Source: Aquidulcibacter sp. (lineage in GTDB: Bacteria; Pseudomonadota; Alphaproteobacteria; Caulobacterales; Aquidulcibacteraceae). From it: a stretch of 51,091 nt of DNA. The notes under the pieces are model-generated. The model had not been told where the DNA came from, did no database searches, and saw nothing but the letters and a program-made list of their open reading frames with translations. Shown here piece after piece: positions 16,858-24,680 of this stretch. The stretch lies in contig JAPZTJ010000046.1 in the NCBI GenBank assembly GCA_027532555.1, positions 1-51,091 of the forward strand. The letters run 5' to 3'. The position numbers and the translations under genes were made by a program. Position 1 is the first letter of the stretch. Every line of letters starts with the position of its first letter.

Positions 16858-18008
16858 GGGGCACCAAGGTTCAAATTGCGTGTGCGTTCAGCGAGGTAAA
16901 TCCCTTCAGCTTCTTCACTCCAAGGTCGCATGGCACGGTAGGCCTTAAGCCAGCTTTGATAAATGCGGCCAGCCAGCGGGTCAGCGGCACCTGCCTCAGC
17001 CCACATGACTTGGGCAATTTTGGCAGCTTCCTTCAAAACATCGTCGGGTAGGCGGCGCAACGTGACCCCGTGTTGGGCCTTCATCGCTTCCATGGCCACG
17101 CCGTTTTGATAGGTAAATTCGCCAATCGAAATGGCATAGCTTTCCCGGCAGGCCGCACGCAGGATTTCTTGATGGACTTGGGAGAGTTTATCAAACCTTC
17201 CCTTGTTGACGCCCACCGCCAAGGTCGCGCCCGGTTCTTGCAGGCCTGGCGCGTAATAATAGGGGGCCTCGCGATAAAAGCCTAAGCCAATGTCATTCCA
17301 AGGCCCAACAAACTCCGCCGCATCAATCACACCAGATTGTAGCGCTTGATAAATTTCCCCGCCGGGCATCGCCACAGCAGCGCCACCCAATCGCCGGATC
17401 ATTTCCCCGCCAATGCCAGGAATCCGCATTTTGAGGCCTTTGAGGTCCGCCAAGCTTTTGATCTCGCGCTTGAACCAGCCGCCCGCCTGATGACAGGTGT
17501 TTGCCGCCGCCATCGGCACAATGCCAAAACCCGCCGCCAATTCTTCCCATAAAGCTTGGCCACCGCCATGGTCGAGCCAGCCCATTTGCTCCATAGCTGT
17601 CATGCCGAAGGGGACAGCCGTAAAAAACGGATAGGCAGGGTTTTTGCCCTGCCAATAATAATCGGCTGAATGGTAGAGGTCGGCGGAGCCTGTCGCGACA
17701 GCATCAAATACTTCAAAGGCACCAACCAATTCGCCTGCCGCATAAACTTTGATATCCAGCGTGCCGCCTGATAACGCCAGCGCACGTTGTGAGATACGCT
17801 CTGCGCTCATGCCCAAACCAGGCATGCCTTTGGGCCAAGAGGTGACCATATTTAGCCGGACCGCCCCAGCAACCGCGCCTTGTGCAGCCGTTGTGCCCAG
17901 TGCCGTGGCACCCGCTCCGGCACCTGCAACGCGCGCCGCAGCAATGCCTGCGCCAGCACCCGATAGAGTGCCAATCGCTACCGCTGTGACCAAAGTTCGC
18001 CGATCCAT
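16854..18008 (-). CDS. TRAP transporter solute-binding protein (TakP-like)
   Basis: A 384-residue periplasmic binding protein. It begins MDRRTLVTAVAIG, a twin-arginine-like export signal, followed by an Ala/Gly-rich stretch. The mature part has the DctP-family landmarks: MVTSWPKGMPG near the N-terminus, LKMRIPGIGGEMIRRLGG with the ligand-binding arginine, and AAEFVGPWNDIGLGFY. These resemble TakP, which binds 2-oxoacids as a cation complex. The family hint is therefore an oxoacid or similar anion, while the neighbours (FAD oxidase, PhnX) suggest an aminophosphonate or a phosphono-oxoacid; the ligand is open. The ATG at 18008 has an AGGGGA ribosome site. It is the first gene of the minus-strand locus. 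Confidence 0.9.
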   Translation of the reverse strand: MDRRTLVTAVAIGTLSGAGAGIAAARVAGAGAGATALGTTAAQGAVAGAVRLNMVTSWPKGMPGLGMSAERISQRALALSGGTLDIKVYAAGELVGAFEVFDAVATGSADLYHSADYYWQGKNPAYPFFTAVPFGMTAMEQMGWLDHGGGQALWEELAAGFGIVPMAAANTCHQAGGWFKREIKSLADLKGLKMRIPGIGGEMIRRLGGAAVAMPGGEIYQALQSGVIDAAEFVGPWNDIGLGFYREAPYYYAPGLQEPGATLAVGVNKGRFDKLSQVHQEILRAACRESYAISIGEFTYQNGVAMEAMKAQHGVTLRRLPDDVLKEAAKIAQVMWAEAGAADPLAGRIYQSWLKAYRAMRPWSEEAEGIYLAERTRNLNLGAP

Positions 18009-18416
18009 ACCCTCTACTTCCCCTTTAACATCTCTCGATCAGATAGGATCAAGTCTTTTTAGGAACTAATACAAATGTTTAGCCTCATGCCCCAAGGTCA
18101 CGCTTTTACGGCTTATAGGTTGTTCGAGACTCACCATTAGCAACATGATCCACCATGCTTGCAATCGTCAAAGCGGTCAATTTTGCTTTAGCTATTTGTC
18201 ATCCTTTCGTGCTTTGCCACTTGGAACTTGGACCACGCGTGGTTGGCGTTCGCCGTCAAGATCTTTGGCTAAGGGCGAAGATTTGCCATGAGATGCTTGA
18301 AGCTCACGGACGCCCAGATGCAGTTAGTCCTGACGTTGGGCGACAAAGCGCAAGGCGGGTCTTATGCAGCCTGAAATGCGGCGGCTGTCGACGTCCACAC
18401 GCGCCAAACCATACCA
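18009..18416. promoter_or_regulatory. 408-base leader of the TRAP operon with a 12-base palindrome
   Basis: No convincing gene lies between the P450 3' end and the TRAP binding-protein start. A perfect palindrome ACCACGCGTGGT at 18232-18243, about 225 bases before the TRAP start codon, is a candidate operator for the locus. No clear -35/-10 pair stood out by eye, and no T-tailed hairpin was found behind the P450 gene. Confidence 0.35.
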
Positions 18417-19787
18417 TCAGCTGGCTTTTTGCGCGGCCACCAGTGTCGGGCGCCGACCGCCCACACCATACAGATTGACCTTAAGGCTCGACATCGCATT
18501 GACGAGCGCATTGGGCGCATAAACCACAGGGCCAACGGGAGCAATTTTGGGGAAGCGTTCGAAGATCTTTTCAAATGATAGCCGCAGCTGCATTTGCGCG
18601 ATCCGCGAGCCAAGGCATTTGTGCACGCCATGGCCGAAGGCGAGGTGCTTGTCGTAATTATCGCGCATCATGTCGAACCGGTTTGGGTCGGGGAATATGG
18701 TAGGATCGCGATTGGCGGCTCCATACCACATGACCACTTTTTCGTCCTTAGCAATCCGCTGACCGTTCAATTCCGTTTCTTCGAGCGCGGTGCGGCGCAT
18801 GTGTTTGACAGGGGAGACCAGACGTAGCGCCTCTTCCGCCATGCGGGGGATTAGTTTTGGGTCATCCAACACCATCTGCCGCTGGTCAGAGAATTCGTGG
18901 AGCAGTTGGATTGTGCCGGTTAGCGAATTACGGCTGGTGTCGTTGCCAGCGAAGATGATCAGAAGCCACGCACCGTCGAGATGTTCTTGGGGCAATTCTT
19001 CCCCGCCCAGCTTGGAGCGCGCAATCGCAGTCAAGAGATCCTCACGCGGGCGGGCGCGACGGTCGGCCATGACCCCCTCGCCATAAGCAAACATCGCATC
19101 GACCATTTTGAAAAACCGGAACGGAAATAGGGGTTCCTTCAAAATCGTCTGCCACGGGTTTGCCAGGTATTGCGACGCCATTTCGAGATAGTGCATCCAT
19201 TGCACGATCCGCGGCCGGTCTGCTTCGTCGACACCGAGCATTTCACACAAGGTGAAAAGTGGGACCTGCTCGGCAAACATCTTCACGAAATCGACTTCTG
19301 GCCCCTTGCGCTCCATTTCGTCGAGCAAGCCGTCGATATGGGCGCTGACCTTGTCGCGGACCTTGGCCACATAGGCCGGGATGAAGAAATCCTTTTGCTG
19401 GATGCGAGCTTCCATATGCATGGGTGCATCCATGTTGATCAAAGAATTGAGCGCAGCCGGGATCAGTTTCTTCGGCTTCCATTTCTCACGCGCCTGAATG
19501 CCCAAATTGATGCTGCCGCGCTGGGAGGAAAACACCTGCGGATTGAGCTCAACCGACTTCACATCCTCATAGCGGCTGACCGACCAGAACCCAGAGATCC
19601 CACGATAGCCGGGCGTCCAATGCACCGGTGCGTCCTCGCGAAGTTGCCGATAGAACTCCCATGGATGCCCGCTTGTCCAAGACGCCGGATTGCCCAACTG
19701 GAACCCGCCAATCAGCGGATAGGCCGCCGAATGGGTTGGGTTTATCTGTCCTGTATCGATGAGAACATCGTCACTAATCAGCTGCAT
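18417..19787 (-). CDS. Cytochrome P450 monooxygenase
   Basis: A 456-residue soluble bacterial P450. Visible landmarks: the I-helix oxygen-activating motif FAGNDTSRNSL, the EEALR ExxR pair, the HMRR stretch of the meander side, and the heme loop AFGHGVHKCLG with Cys391 as heme ligand. There is no N-terminal membrane anchor. The length is at the long end for class I bacterial P450s, as in the CYP108/CYP111/CYP125-like groups that oxidise terpenoids or sterols; the substrate cannot be named from sequence alone. No ferredoxin or ferredoxin reductase gene lies beside it, so it must borrow redox partners. The ATG at 19787 has a GGAAG ribosome site. Confidence 0.92.
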   Translation of the reverse strand: MQLISDDVLIDTGQINPTHSAAYPLIGGFQLGNPASWTSGHPWEFYRQLREDAPVHWTPGYRGISGFWSVSRYEDVKSVELNPQVFSSQRGSINLGIQAREKWKPKKLIPAALNSLINMDAPMHMEARIQQKDFFIPAYVAKVRDKVSAHIDGLLDEMERKGPEVDFVKMFAEQVPLFTLCEMLGVDEADRPRIVQWMHYLEMASQYLANPWQTILKEPLFPFRFFKMVDAMFAYGEGVMADRRARPREDLLTAIARSKLGGEELPQEHLDGAWLLIIFAGNDTSRNSLTGTIQLLHEFSDQRQMVLDDPKLIPRMAEEALRLVSPVKHMRRTALEETELNGQRIAKDEKVVMWYGAANRDPTIFPDPNRFDMMRDNYDKHLAFGHGVHKCLGSRIAQMQLRLSFEKIFERFPKIAPVGPVVYAPNALVNAMSSLKVNLYGVGGRRPTLVAAQKAS

Positions 19788-20002
19788 GGCTCTAGAGCTT
19801 CCTTGGCAAGGCGCGACGGTCTGGCGCCGGCGTATTACAGACAGCTATATGTTGTCTTTACAGAGCGCGACAAGCCCATAGGCCAATTCGAGACATGAGG
19901 GAGGCATTCGCGGGTGCTGATTGAGCACGACTTAAAGGTCTAATGCGACTCAAAACTCTGGAGAGCTTTTGGGCGGCGTTGTTTATGGGCGCGGAATTTG
20001 GC

Positions 20003-21361
20003 CTAAGGTTTTACCCTGAAGTCACTCAGAGCGATATTAAGCCGCTTCACTTTGTCGTAAAAGGTCTTGCGGGGGAGGCCTAAGGAGGCAATCGCCGTTT
20101 GAATGTCGCCTCCAACCTCCTGCAAGGTCTGTTCAATGAAGGCCTTTTCAAACTCGGCTACCCGCGCCTTTAGGCTATCAGAGGCTGGGACTGGCTCGGC
20201 GCGCGGCGAGGCCAATTTTCCATCCCATAGACCCAAGACATTCTGCTCGGCAAAGTTCTGCAGCTCCCGCACATTTCCGGGCCAGTCGTAACTTCTCAAA
20301 TAACGGTAAACCTCTGGCGTAAGGGCTGAAGGTTTGCGCCCAAAGCGCTTGGCAGCTTGATCAAGGAATAAGCCATAGAGGAGGGGGATATCCTCCCGCC
20401 GCTGGCGTAAGGGCGGTATCTTCAGAGTTAGACTATTGAGGCGGAAAAGCAGGGTTGGGAAGAAGCTGCCTTCCTGCACACGCTCGGTTAGTTGGGTGGA
20501 GCTGGCGGCCACAATGCGAGCATCAAAGGGTCTGGATTGATTGGCCCCGAGGGGTGTTACCTCCCGCACTTCCAAAGCGCGGTGCAGCTTCTGCTGCACC
20601 TTCATCGGTGCGGCATCAATGGCGTCCAAGAAGAGTGTACTCTTATTCGCCAGTTCAAGACGCCCAATGCGTGTCTTATAAGCTGCCGGATAGGCACCTT
20701 GGGCAACGCCAAACAACTCCTCATCGAGCAGCGCGTCGGGGATCGCACCGCAATCGATGGTGACCATCTGTCTTCGGCTACGATTGCTTTGTGCATGCAG
20801 CATGGCCGCAACAAGGCTTTTGCCCGTTCCGGTTTCGCCTTCAATCAACACGTCGACATCAATCTCAGCCACTTGGGCGATTGTTCGACGAAGAGCGGTA
20901 ATGGCACTCGAATTTCCATATAGGGGGCCGCCCTCAACGGCATCAGAACGGGAGTCGCGCAGCTGCCTGACCTCCAACGTCAATGCTCTGCGTTCCAATG
21001 CCCGTTGAGCGGTCAACACCAATTGTTCCGGCAAAAACGGCTTAGACAGAAAATCATAAGCACCTTGGCGGACGGCATTGACCGCTGTTGCAATGTCGGA
21101 GTGGCCGGAGACCAAGATGACCGGCACGTCGGGATCAATTTCTTTGACGCGACGAAAGAGCTCAAGCCCATCCATGCCGGGCATGCGTAAGTCGCAGACG
21201 ACTATGCCATCGAAGCTGTTTGAGAAAGCGGCCAAACCTGCCTCGGCAGAGCTGAACGCGTGCACTTTGAACCCGGCCAGTTGTAAGCTTTGCCCATGCG
21301 CGCTCAACACGTCGGTTTCGTCATCGATCAGAAGAATGGAATCCGGTCTTGTAGATGTCAT
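20003..21361 (-). CDS. dctD: DctD-type response regulator with degenerate sigma54-activation motifs
   Basis: A 452-residue regulator: receiver domain (1-120, phosphoacceptor Asp57 in VVCDLRMPG), AAA+ domain (about 150-380) and a Fis-type helix-turn-helix at the C-terminus (about 400-445). Walker A is intact (GETGTGKS, 175-182). Two hallmark elements are not: the GAFTGA loop that contacts sigma54 reads GAYPAA (222-227), and the Walker B FLDEI reads FLDAI, so the catalytic Glu is Ala247. The FRLN and WPGNVREL stretches are kept. It overlaps dctB by four bases and is divergent from dctA, so it is the dct regulator by context. It probably binds DNA in a phosphorylation-dependent way but is unlikely to power sigma54 open-complex formation. 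Confidence 0.88.
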   Translation of the reverse strand: MTSTRPDSILLIDDETDVLSAHGQSLQLAGFKVHAFSSAEAGLAAFSNSFDGIVVCDLRMPGMDGLELFRRVKEIDPDVPVILVSGHSDIATAVNAVRQGAYDFLSKPFLPEQLVLTAQRALERRALTLEVRQLRDSRSDAVEGGPLYGNSSAITALRRTIAQVAEIDVDVLIEGETGTGKSLVAAMLHAQSNRSRRQMVTIDCGAIPDALLDEELFGVAQGAYPAAYKTRIGRLELANKSTLFLDAIDAAPMKVQQKLHRALEVREVTPLGANQSRPFDARIVAASSTQLTERVQEGSFFPTLLFRLNSLTLKIPPLRQRREDIPLLYGLFLDQAAKRFGRKPSALTPEVYRYLRSYDWPGNVRELQNFAEQNVLGLWDGKLASPRAEPVPASDSLKARVAEFEKAFIEQTLQEVGGDIQTAIASLGLPRKTFYDKVKRLNIALSDFRVKP

Positions 21362-23040
21362 GCGGCAAGCCTTAAGCGCATGACAAAGGCTGCGCCTGTT
21401 TCTGGGGTGGCAGCAACGAGTTCGCCGCCAAAGTCTGCCATAATGTCCCGCGAGATCACCAGGCCAAGGCCGAGCCCATCGCGCTTGGTTGTTGAGAAGG
21501 GCTGAAACAAGGATTCACGCATCTCTATCGAAAGGCCTGGGCCGTTGTCGGCAACCGTCAACTCAACAAACCCATCTTTCAGCTCAATCGAAAGGGTGAT
21601 TTCGACGCCATTTTGTCCTGCGTCTAAGGCATTGGCCATCAGATTGACCAAAACTTGTTCCAGACGCACCGCCTCCGCTTGGACGAGGGCATCATCCTTC
21701 GGTTGATGCACGACAGCATTCAAAGTTGCGATCCGATCGCGCAGTAAGAGCAGGGCACCTTCGATCACTTCATTGAGGCTGACAGCCGTGATGGTCCCTG
21801 TCGCTTTGCGGGCAAACCCTAAGAGTTCAGCTGTGATGGCACCAATGCGGGAGGCTAAGCCGATCACCCGGTTCAGATTGTCGCGGACAGCATCGGTCTG
21901 GCCACGATCCAAGAAGGTCACGGCATTACTGGTATAGGCGGATATGGCAGCCAGAGGCTGGTTAATCTCGTGGCCAACACCTGCAGCAATTTGACCTAGA
22001 GCCGCAAGTTTATTGAGCTGAACCAATCGCTCGCTCATGTCGCGTTGTTGGATCGCGAGATTGCGCTCCGCCCTAAAGGCGGCACTACGACGTAAATACA
22101 TCATCGCAAGACCCAGCGCGAACAAGGCGAGCAAGCTAGCAAGCACACTGATCCGACTAGATGCCACTGCGACTCGAATGCTTTCTTGGCTCTCCGTCAG
22201 CACATGCAATTGCCAGTCATTGGTGAGCTGTTTGACTGCCTCAGCATATTTTTTTGACGCGATGTCTGCATCCTTGAAGGTACCAACTTGACCTTGTTGA
22301 TAGATCGGCAGCACCTCGAGCGGATTGACCCCATAGTCGAGATCACGCAACATTTTATTCTGAATTGCTTTGCTCAACGGTTGGACCGTTTTGAACCGCC
22401 AATCGCGGTTGCTGGTAATTAGAATGACGCCGTTGGCATTGGTCGCAAACACCGTCACCCCTGCTTTGCGCCATTCGGCTTCTAGATTGTCAAATTCCAC
22501 TTTTGAGACAATGACGCCAATAGGCTTCCCACCTGCTTGCAATTGGCGCGCAATATAAAGGCCCGGACGTCGGGAAACCGTTCCTAAGGCGAATTGTTCG
22601 AAATGCCCGGTGCGGAGTGCTTCCCGGAAATAGGGTCTAAAGCCGTAATTCTGTCCAACGAAAGTCTCAGGTCTGGTATAATTGCTCGAAGCCAGCGTGA
22701 GTCCCTTTAGGTCAAGAAGATAGATGGCTGCAGCCCCCATGTCGCGACTGAGCGCTTCGAGTTTCTTGTTGAAAGCGCCAAGCCTTTCACCATCATCGCC
22801 CGCGAGGACCGCACGTGCATCGGCATCTTGGGCGAGCACCAGCGTTGCCAAGCGAAAACGCTCGTGTTCCCGCTCTAAGGCCGAAGCGAGGAGCTCAGCG
22901 GAAACGTCGCCGCGCTTGCCTGCCTCGGCTACAGCACGATTGCGAGCAATGTTATCTGAGAACACAAAGCTGGCGGCAATCAGCAGGAGACCTGCCAAAA
23001 GGGTTGCAGCGACTACCAGCCTCGAAGTCGGTTTTCCCAT
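21358..23040 (-). CDS. dctB: Sensor histidine kinase, DctB-type
   Basis: About 560 residues. The ATG at 23040 (MGKPTSRLVV) is preferred over a TTG at 23055 because of a GGGGAA ribosome site. Layout: an N-terminal membrane helix, a periplasmic double-PAS-like sensor (about 35-270; GQNYGFRPYFREAL is the typical dicarboxylate-sensor loop), a second membrane helix, then HisKA with the phosphoacceptor in GVGHEINQPLAAI and a HATPase_c domain (N-box NLMANALDA, G1 VADNGPGL, G2 DGLGLGLV). In rhizobia DctB senses C4-dicarboxylates and phosphorylates DctD. It is upstream of, and overlaps, dctD (ATGA). Its start lies about 45 bases from the operators shared with dctA. Confidence 0.9.
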   Translation of the reverse strand: MGKPTSRLVVAATLLAGLLLIAASFVFSDNIARNRAVAEAGKRGDVSAELLASALEREHERFRLATLVLAQDADARAVLAGDDGERLGAFNKKLEALSRDMGAAAIYLLDLKGLTLASSNYTRPETFVGQNYGFRPYFREALRTGHFEQFALGTVSRRPGLYIARQLQAGGKPIGVIVSKVEFDNLEAEWRKAGVTVFATNANGVILITSNRDWRFKTVQPLSKAIQNKMLRDLDYGVNPLEVLPIYQQGQVGTFKDADIASKKYAEAVKQLTNDWQLHVLTESQESIRVAVASSRISVLASLLALFALGLAMMYLRRSAAFRAERNLAIQQRDMSERLVQLNKLAALGQIAAGVGHEINQPLAAISAYTSNAVTFLDRGQTDAVRDNLNRVIGLASRIGAITAELLGFARKATGTITAVSLNEVIEGALLLLRDRIATLNAVVHQPKDDALVQAEAVRLEQVLVNLMANALDAGQNGVEITLSIELKDGFVELTVADNGPGLSIEMRESLFQPFSTTKRDGLGLGLVISRDIMADFGGELVAATPETGAAFVMRLRLAA

Positions 23041-23082
23041 TCGCGCGTTCCCCAAGCCCGTACCGGCATTTCATCCGTGGTG

Positions 23083-23130
23083 GCGGAAAATCGCACAACT
23101 AGCAATGAGATAGTGCGGAAAATCGCACAT
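23083..23130. promoter_or_regulatory. Tandem dyad operators between dctB and dctA
   Basis: GCGGAAAATCGCACA occurs twice in direct orientation, at 23083-23097 and 23115-23129, 32 bases apart (about three helical turns). The second copy forms the perfect dyad GTGCGGAAAATCGCAC (23114-23129); the first differs at one half-site position. In rhizobia, DctD binds tandem sites upstream of dctA, so these are the natural DctD sites here. They lie 105-150 bases before the proposed dctA start and 43-90 bases before dctB, so they could control both directions. I found no TGGCAC-N5-TTGC sigma54 element between them and dctA. Confidence 0.7.
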
Positions 23131-23234
23131 TTTATCAATGCGATTCAAATAACCAAATGATTTAAATACATTTTCTTTTTCGTGGATTGAATTTTACCTC
23201 CCAAAGGAATGTAGCTAACTTTCTACCAAATACG

Positions 23235-24647
23235 ATGGCGATAAGTCACTCGACAAACCTATGGGGAAATGCCTTGGCCATCAGCCAACCAATTGCGAGC
23301 GGGTCTAGTGTTTCCACCTCTAAGCCAGTGGCTTGGTACCAACAGCTTTATACCCAAGTGGTGATTGCTGTTGTCCTTGGCATTGCCATTGGTGCGATTT
23401 TCCCAAGCTTCGGTGCAAGCTTAAAGCCCCTAGGTGATGCCTTCATCAATCTGGTGAAGATGATCATCGCACCCGTCATTTTCCTGACAGTTGTGACGGG
23501 CCTAGGCGGCATGTCGCAAGTCAACAAGATCGGGAGTGTGTTTGGCAAAGCTTTGGCCTATTTTTTGGCCGTCTCTACCTTTGCGCTCGTCATTGGTCTG
23601 ATTGTTGGCAATTTGGTCCAACCAGGCGCAGGCATGAATATCGACCCCGCGACACTCGATGGGAAGCTCGTTGAGAATTACACCCAACGTGCGCACGAGC
23701 AGAGCCTCTTGGGCTTTGTTATGAACATCATTCCAAAGACGCCGATCAGTGCTTTAGCCGAAGGCGAAATCTTGCAAGTGCTGTTGATTGCGGTGCTAAC
23801 AGGGATCGCCATCGCCGCAGTGGGCGAGCCCGCCCGGCCGCTCTTGACTGTGTTGGAGGCTGCGAACCAAGTCGTTTTCAAACTGGTTCATATGCTGATG
23901 AAACTGGCACCCATTGGTGCCTTTGGTGCCATGGCCTTCACAATTGGCAAGTTCGGCGTGGCAAGCCTTATCAGCCTCGGCTCGCTCATCATTACTTTCT
24001 ACGTCACCTCGCTGCTGTTCGTCATCGTCGTGCTAGGCTTGATTGCGAAATTGGCTGGCTTCTCTATTTTCCAACTCGTCCGCTATATCAAAGACGAGCT
24101 TTTGCTCGTGCTTGGTACATCCTCTTCTGAGGCCGCGCTGCCGACCTTGATGGAGAAGCTCGAACGGGCAGGGTGCCGGAAAGAAGTCGTCGGCATTGTT
24201 TTGCCGACGGGCTATTCTTTCAATCTGGATGGAACCAACATCTATATGACCTTGGCGGCGACCTTCATTGCCCAAGCTGTTGGGATTGACCTTTCGCTGC
24301 ATGACCAGCTTCTTTTGATTGGCGTAGCGGCCATCAGCTCCAAGGGGGCAGCAGGCGTCACGGGTGCCGGTTTTGTGATTTTGGCAGCGACCTTGTCGGT
24401 TGTACCGTCGGTCCCAGTAGCTGGCATGGCGCTAATCTTGGGGATTGACCGATTCATGAGTGAGTGCCGCGCTTTGACGAACCTGATGGGCAATGCCGTT
24501 GCAACCATTGTTGTATCGCGTTGGGAAGGCGCTTTGGATGAAGCCCAGCTAAAGCAAGCGCTATCTTCAACCAGTAATTCACAGCCGAGCTTGCAAAGCA
24601 CCGCTGCGGCAAACAACTTAAATCCGGCGACCATTGATGTCGACTAA
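23235..24647 (+). CDS. dctA: C4-dicarboxylate:cation symporter DctA
   Basis: About 470 residues from the ATG at 23235; a TTG at 23187 in the same frame is an alternative, and neither has an ideally spaced ribosome site (AAAGGA lies at about 23203). The sequence carries the family signatures: the serine-rich [16 protein letters not shown] reentrant loop, [20 protein letters not shown], and the closing [25 protein letters not shown], which match DctA more closely than GltP. It imports succinate, fumarate, malate or similar acids with H+/Na+. It is divergent from dctBD and followed after 33 bases by a TonB receptor, with which it may share a transcript. Confidence 0.9.
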   Translation: MAISHSTNLWGNALAISQPIASGSSVSTSKPVAWYQQLYTQVVIAVVLGIAIGAIFPSFGASLKPLGDAFINLVKMIIAPVIFLTVVTGLGGMSQVNKIGSVFGKALAYFLAVSTFALVIGLIVGNLVQPGAGMNIDPATLDGKLVENYTQRAHEQSLLGFVMNIIPKTPISALAEGEILQVLLIAVLTGIAIAAVGEPARPLLTVLEAANQVVFKLVHMLMKLAPIGAFGAMAFTIGKFGVASLISLGSLIITFYVTSLLFVIVVLGLIAKLAGFSIFQLVRYIKDELLLVLGTSSSEAALPTLMEKLERAGCRKEVVGIVLPTGYSFNLDGTNIYMTLAATFIAQAVGIDLSLHDQLLLIGVAAISSKGAAGVTGAGFVILAATLSVVPSVPVAGMALILGIDRFMSECRALTNLMGNAVATIVVSRWEGALDEAQLKQALSSTSNSQPSLQSTAAANNLNPATIDVD

Positions 24648-24680
24648 ACTGAAAAATGACAAAACAGGGGGAGAGCTAAA

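Noticed and set aside
19170-19898. 242-residue open frame on the plus strand
   Set aside because: It lies antisense to the P450 gene, which carries all family motifs; the plus-strand frame has no recognisable domain and is rich in His/Arg as expected of a shadow frame.
23130-23234. Sigma54 promoter for dctA
   Set aside because: Searched by eye for TGGCAC-N5-TTGC and for the core GG-N10-GC before the dctA start; nothing acceptable was found.
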